A stretch of 64,000 nucleotides of DNA, from NCBI RefSeq assembly GCF_905475345.1, contig NC_066588.1, forward strand, positions 2,269,501 to 2,333,500, read 5' to 3'. Of the stretch, positions 62,523 to 64,000 are shown in pieces. Every line of letters starts with the position of its first letter. Position 1 is the stretch's first letter. The stretch is from Vespula vulgaris. Its lineage: Eukaryota; Arthropoda; Insecta; Hymenoptera; Vespidae. The translations under genes and the position numbers were made by a program. The notes beneath the pieces were generated by a model. The model was not told the DNA's origin. It saw nothing but the letters and a program-made list of their open reading frames with translations, and did not search any database.

Positions 62523-62926
62523 TTATACGATCAGGTCCATAAGAAATTCTTTTCTCTGTACAGACTCGTTGTATTCCATCTGTTTATCCAATTCTTCGCG
62601 CAAGTTCATGAATTTTTGAGTTCTCCGTAATTGATAATTATCATTGATATTAATATCATTATCATTACCATTATCATTGTCATTATCATTATCATTATCA
62701 TTGTTCTCCTTAATGTCAACGTGACAATTTAAATACCGTTCCCTTTGAATTTCTTCATAGATATAAAAATTGTCTTTAGAATTTTGCAAATTCATTTCGG
62801 AAAAATATTTTCTATTATTGAAATGATCCATATCGATCCTGTCGCCAACAGCAAATTGATTTTGTGAAGACGTCAAACCGTACCCCGGAAGTGTATATAT
62901 ATGTCTTAATTTGTGTATTCTTCCTC
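62523..62926 (-). CDS. Amt-like terminal exon: low-complexity C-terminal tail (frame uncertain)
   Basis: Acceptor CGATTATCACAG ends at 62927. In the frame that needs one base from the previous exon it reads GRIHKLRHIYTLPGYGL and continues for 133 codons to a TAG-type stop at 62523-62525. The segment includes a run of Asp-Asn repeats at 62643-62702, then RREELDKQ-like charged sequence ending FLMDLIV. In the frame reached from the consensus donor it stops after EEEYTN (62906). Length and composition favour real coding sequence, but the join is not settled. Confidence 0.5.
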
Positions 62927-64000
62927 CTGTGATAATCGCAACGAATAATTTTAATCTAAATAAATTTAATGTTTTATTTGTTAATTACTTACTCGACGAT
63001 GCAGACCTGATGATTGCAAAGGGTCAGACAATTTTTCATTTTTCACAATGGACAGCTTGCCGTTCAAATAATTTTCTTTTATAAATTGACCCTCCTCCAA
63101 TCGTAATAATTCATTTCTGGGTTGTCTATTATCGCCGGAAAATTCCAAGGAAAATACATTTTCGTTATTTGTTATAGATTCTTCGTTTTTATTATACCCA
63201 ATATTTCTATCGGATAAATCTTTTTTCATTTCAAGAGTAATCGTAGTAGCGGATTCGTTTATTTTGAAAATTTCCGAATTGTGTTTGGCAAGACCGCAAG
63301 CGTTTAAAATTAGAAATAATGGTGTTAACGCGATGGTCACTAATACCAACAAAGCGATTAAAGAAATTAATTGCCAGGAAAAATTTAATAAGACAGTCCG
63401 TATATTTGAATCTTTATCTAATATACAGACTGGTGCCAAGACGGTTGCCACTAATCCGCAAACCAAATGAGTTGCTATGACATTGCAATGATTTTCCAAA
63501 TCGTTATGAAAGATAAATCTAGATGTCAGGTAAATAATAGTTCCTCCTGAACAACCCAATCCAATGGACATCAAAGAAGAATATTCGTTCGAGGCGGCCG
63601 AGATCATAATCGGCCCGGCAACTAAACCTTGGGCACATCTTATAGTCGTCATATGATCGATAGATCGTTGAAATGTGATATGTATGATTATGACAAAGAA
63701 TGAACAAGAACATGCTGCTAATAAATTATTACTAATGATGTTTATCGTCTTTGATATATTATCTTCCCTCGGTGACGAAGAAAAACTCTGAAATGAATAA
63801 ATTTATAATGAAAATAAACTATAATATAAACAAAATTTATATACACACATATATATATATATAAATATGTAAAATAAAGAAAATTATATATTACCAGCAG
63901 GCCGACGAAGATCAAGAATAATCCCAAATAATTGATAACCGAAAGAAACGAACTAAAATAATTCATTCGATCGATATTGTTAGCCTTTAGAGTTCTCCTT
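62523..64000 (-). CDS. Divergent Amt/Rh-family ammonium transporter-like protein, C-terminal half (5' end beyond window)
   Basis: Members are 11-TM membrane channels for ammonium/ammonia (family knowledge). Exons on the minus strand: 64000-63895 (open to the edge), 63787-62993 or 63007, and 62926-62523. LGLFLIFVGLLSF aligns with the LGTFLLWFGWFGF segment of Amt TM6. NNLLAACSCSFFVI, RCAQGLVAGPIMISAA, MSIGLGCSGGTIIYLTSR and NVIATHLVCGLVATVLAP follow in Amt order. The His of THLVCG fits the second pore histidine (E. coli AmtB His318). Departures: GFN is replaced by LSF, and the Asp before the His motif by Asn, so substrate and activity are uncertain. A last hydrophobic pair (LISLIALLVLVTIALTPLFL) precedes a long hydrophilic tail. 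The end of the tail depends on an unresolved splice. Confidence 0.8.
62643..62702. repeat. (ATTATC)n hexanucleotide in predicted coding sequence
   Basis: Ten imperfect units. On the minus strand they read GATAAT and encode alternating Asp-Asn in the predicted transporter tail. The unit is a multiple of three, so length change would keep frame. Confidence 0.85.
62993..63787 (-). CDS. Amt-like exon 2: transmembrane core and start of tail
   Basis: Acceptor AAATTCATTTCAG ends at 63788, phase 0. It encodes SFSSSPREDNISKTINII and about five hydrophobic segments, including the GLVAGP and THLVCG motifs, then a hydrophilic tail of about 110 residues from CGLAKHNSE onward. The best donor, GTAAGT, begins at 62992. 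A weak donor, GTCTGC, at 63006 would instead keep the next long frame open. Confidence 0.78.
63895..64000 (-). CDS. Amt-like exon 1 (partial)
   Basis: Reading frame is open to the right edge (RRTLKANNIDRMNYF...). It ends in FLIFVGLL at donor GTAATA, which starts at 63894, phase 0. The basic RR run before a hydrophobic helix fits the cytosolic loop before Amt TM6. An internal Met (63966) exists, but the frame continues upstream, so it is probably not the start. Confidence 0.75.

Overview
The window is nuclear DNA from an insect. It is AT-rich, very dense in microsatellites, and has small exons with canonical GT-AG introns. The protein matches and the profusion of (CT/GA)n and (TA)n arrays fit a hymenopteran (bee, wasp or ant), but that assignment is inference.

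Two protein-coding genes can be supported. The first is the plus-strand gene for the bifunctional heparan sulfate N-deacetylase/N-sulfotransferase (Drosophila sulfateless, vertebrate NDST). Eleven coding exons between 10552 and 58661 join in frame to 831 residues plus a stop. They carry the metal-binding motif of the deacetylase and the complete PAPS-binding sulfotransferase domain. The N-terminal exon(s) with the start codon and Golgi membrane anchor were not found and probably lie left of the window. The first two exons seen here are separated by a 39.4-kb intron (10750-50178). The other ten exons are packed into 50179-58661. A long 3' UTR, possibly reaching about 62.3 kb, follows.

The second gene is the minus-strand 3' half of a divergent Amt/Rh-type ammonium transporter (62523-64000 and beyond the right edge), convergent with the first. 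Its last splice is ambiguous: the consensus donor gives an early stop, while a weak donor joins a long, protein-like tail rich in Asp-Asn repeats.

Layout: 1-10551 is upstream intron or 5' flank. Exon A is at 10552-10749. The giant intron follows, with an AT-rich, microsatellite-poor block at about 12.64-18.9 kb and a microsatellite-rich remainder. The AT-rich block holds a candidate nested minus-strand spliced transcript. The remainder holds a 240-bp inverted-repeat element at 25.2-25.5 kb, a 140-bp pentanucleotide minisatellite at 36.0-36.2 kb, and several repeat-free islands with hairpins or transcription-factor motifs. Exons B-K, the long 3' UTR, and the convergent transporter gene follow. 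No rRNA, tRNA, CRISPR array or intact transposase/reverse transcriptase was seen. The two genes have no evident joint pathway; they are simply tail-to-tail neighbours.
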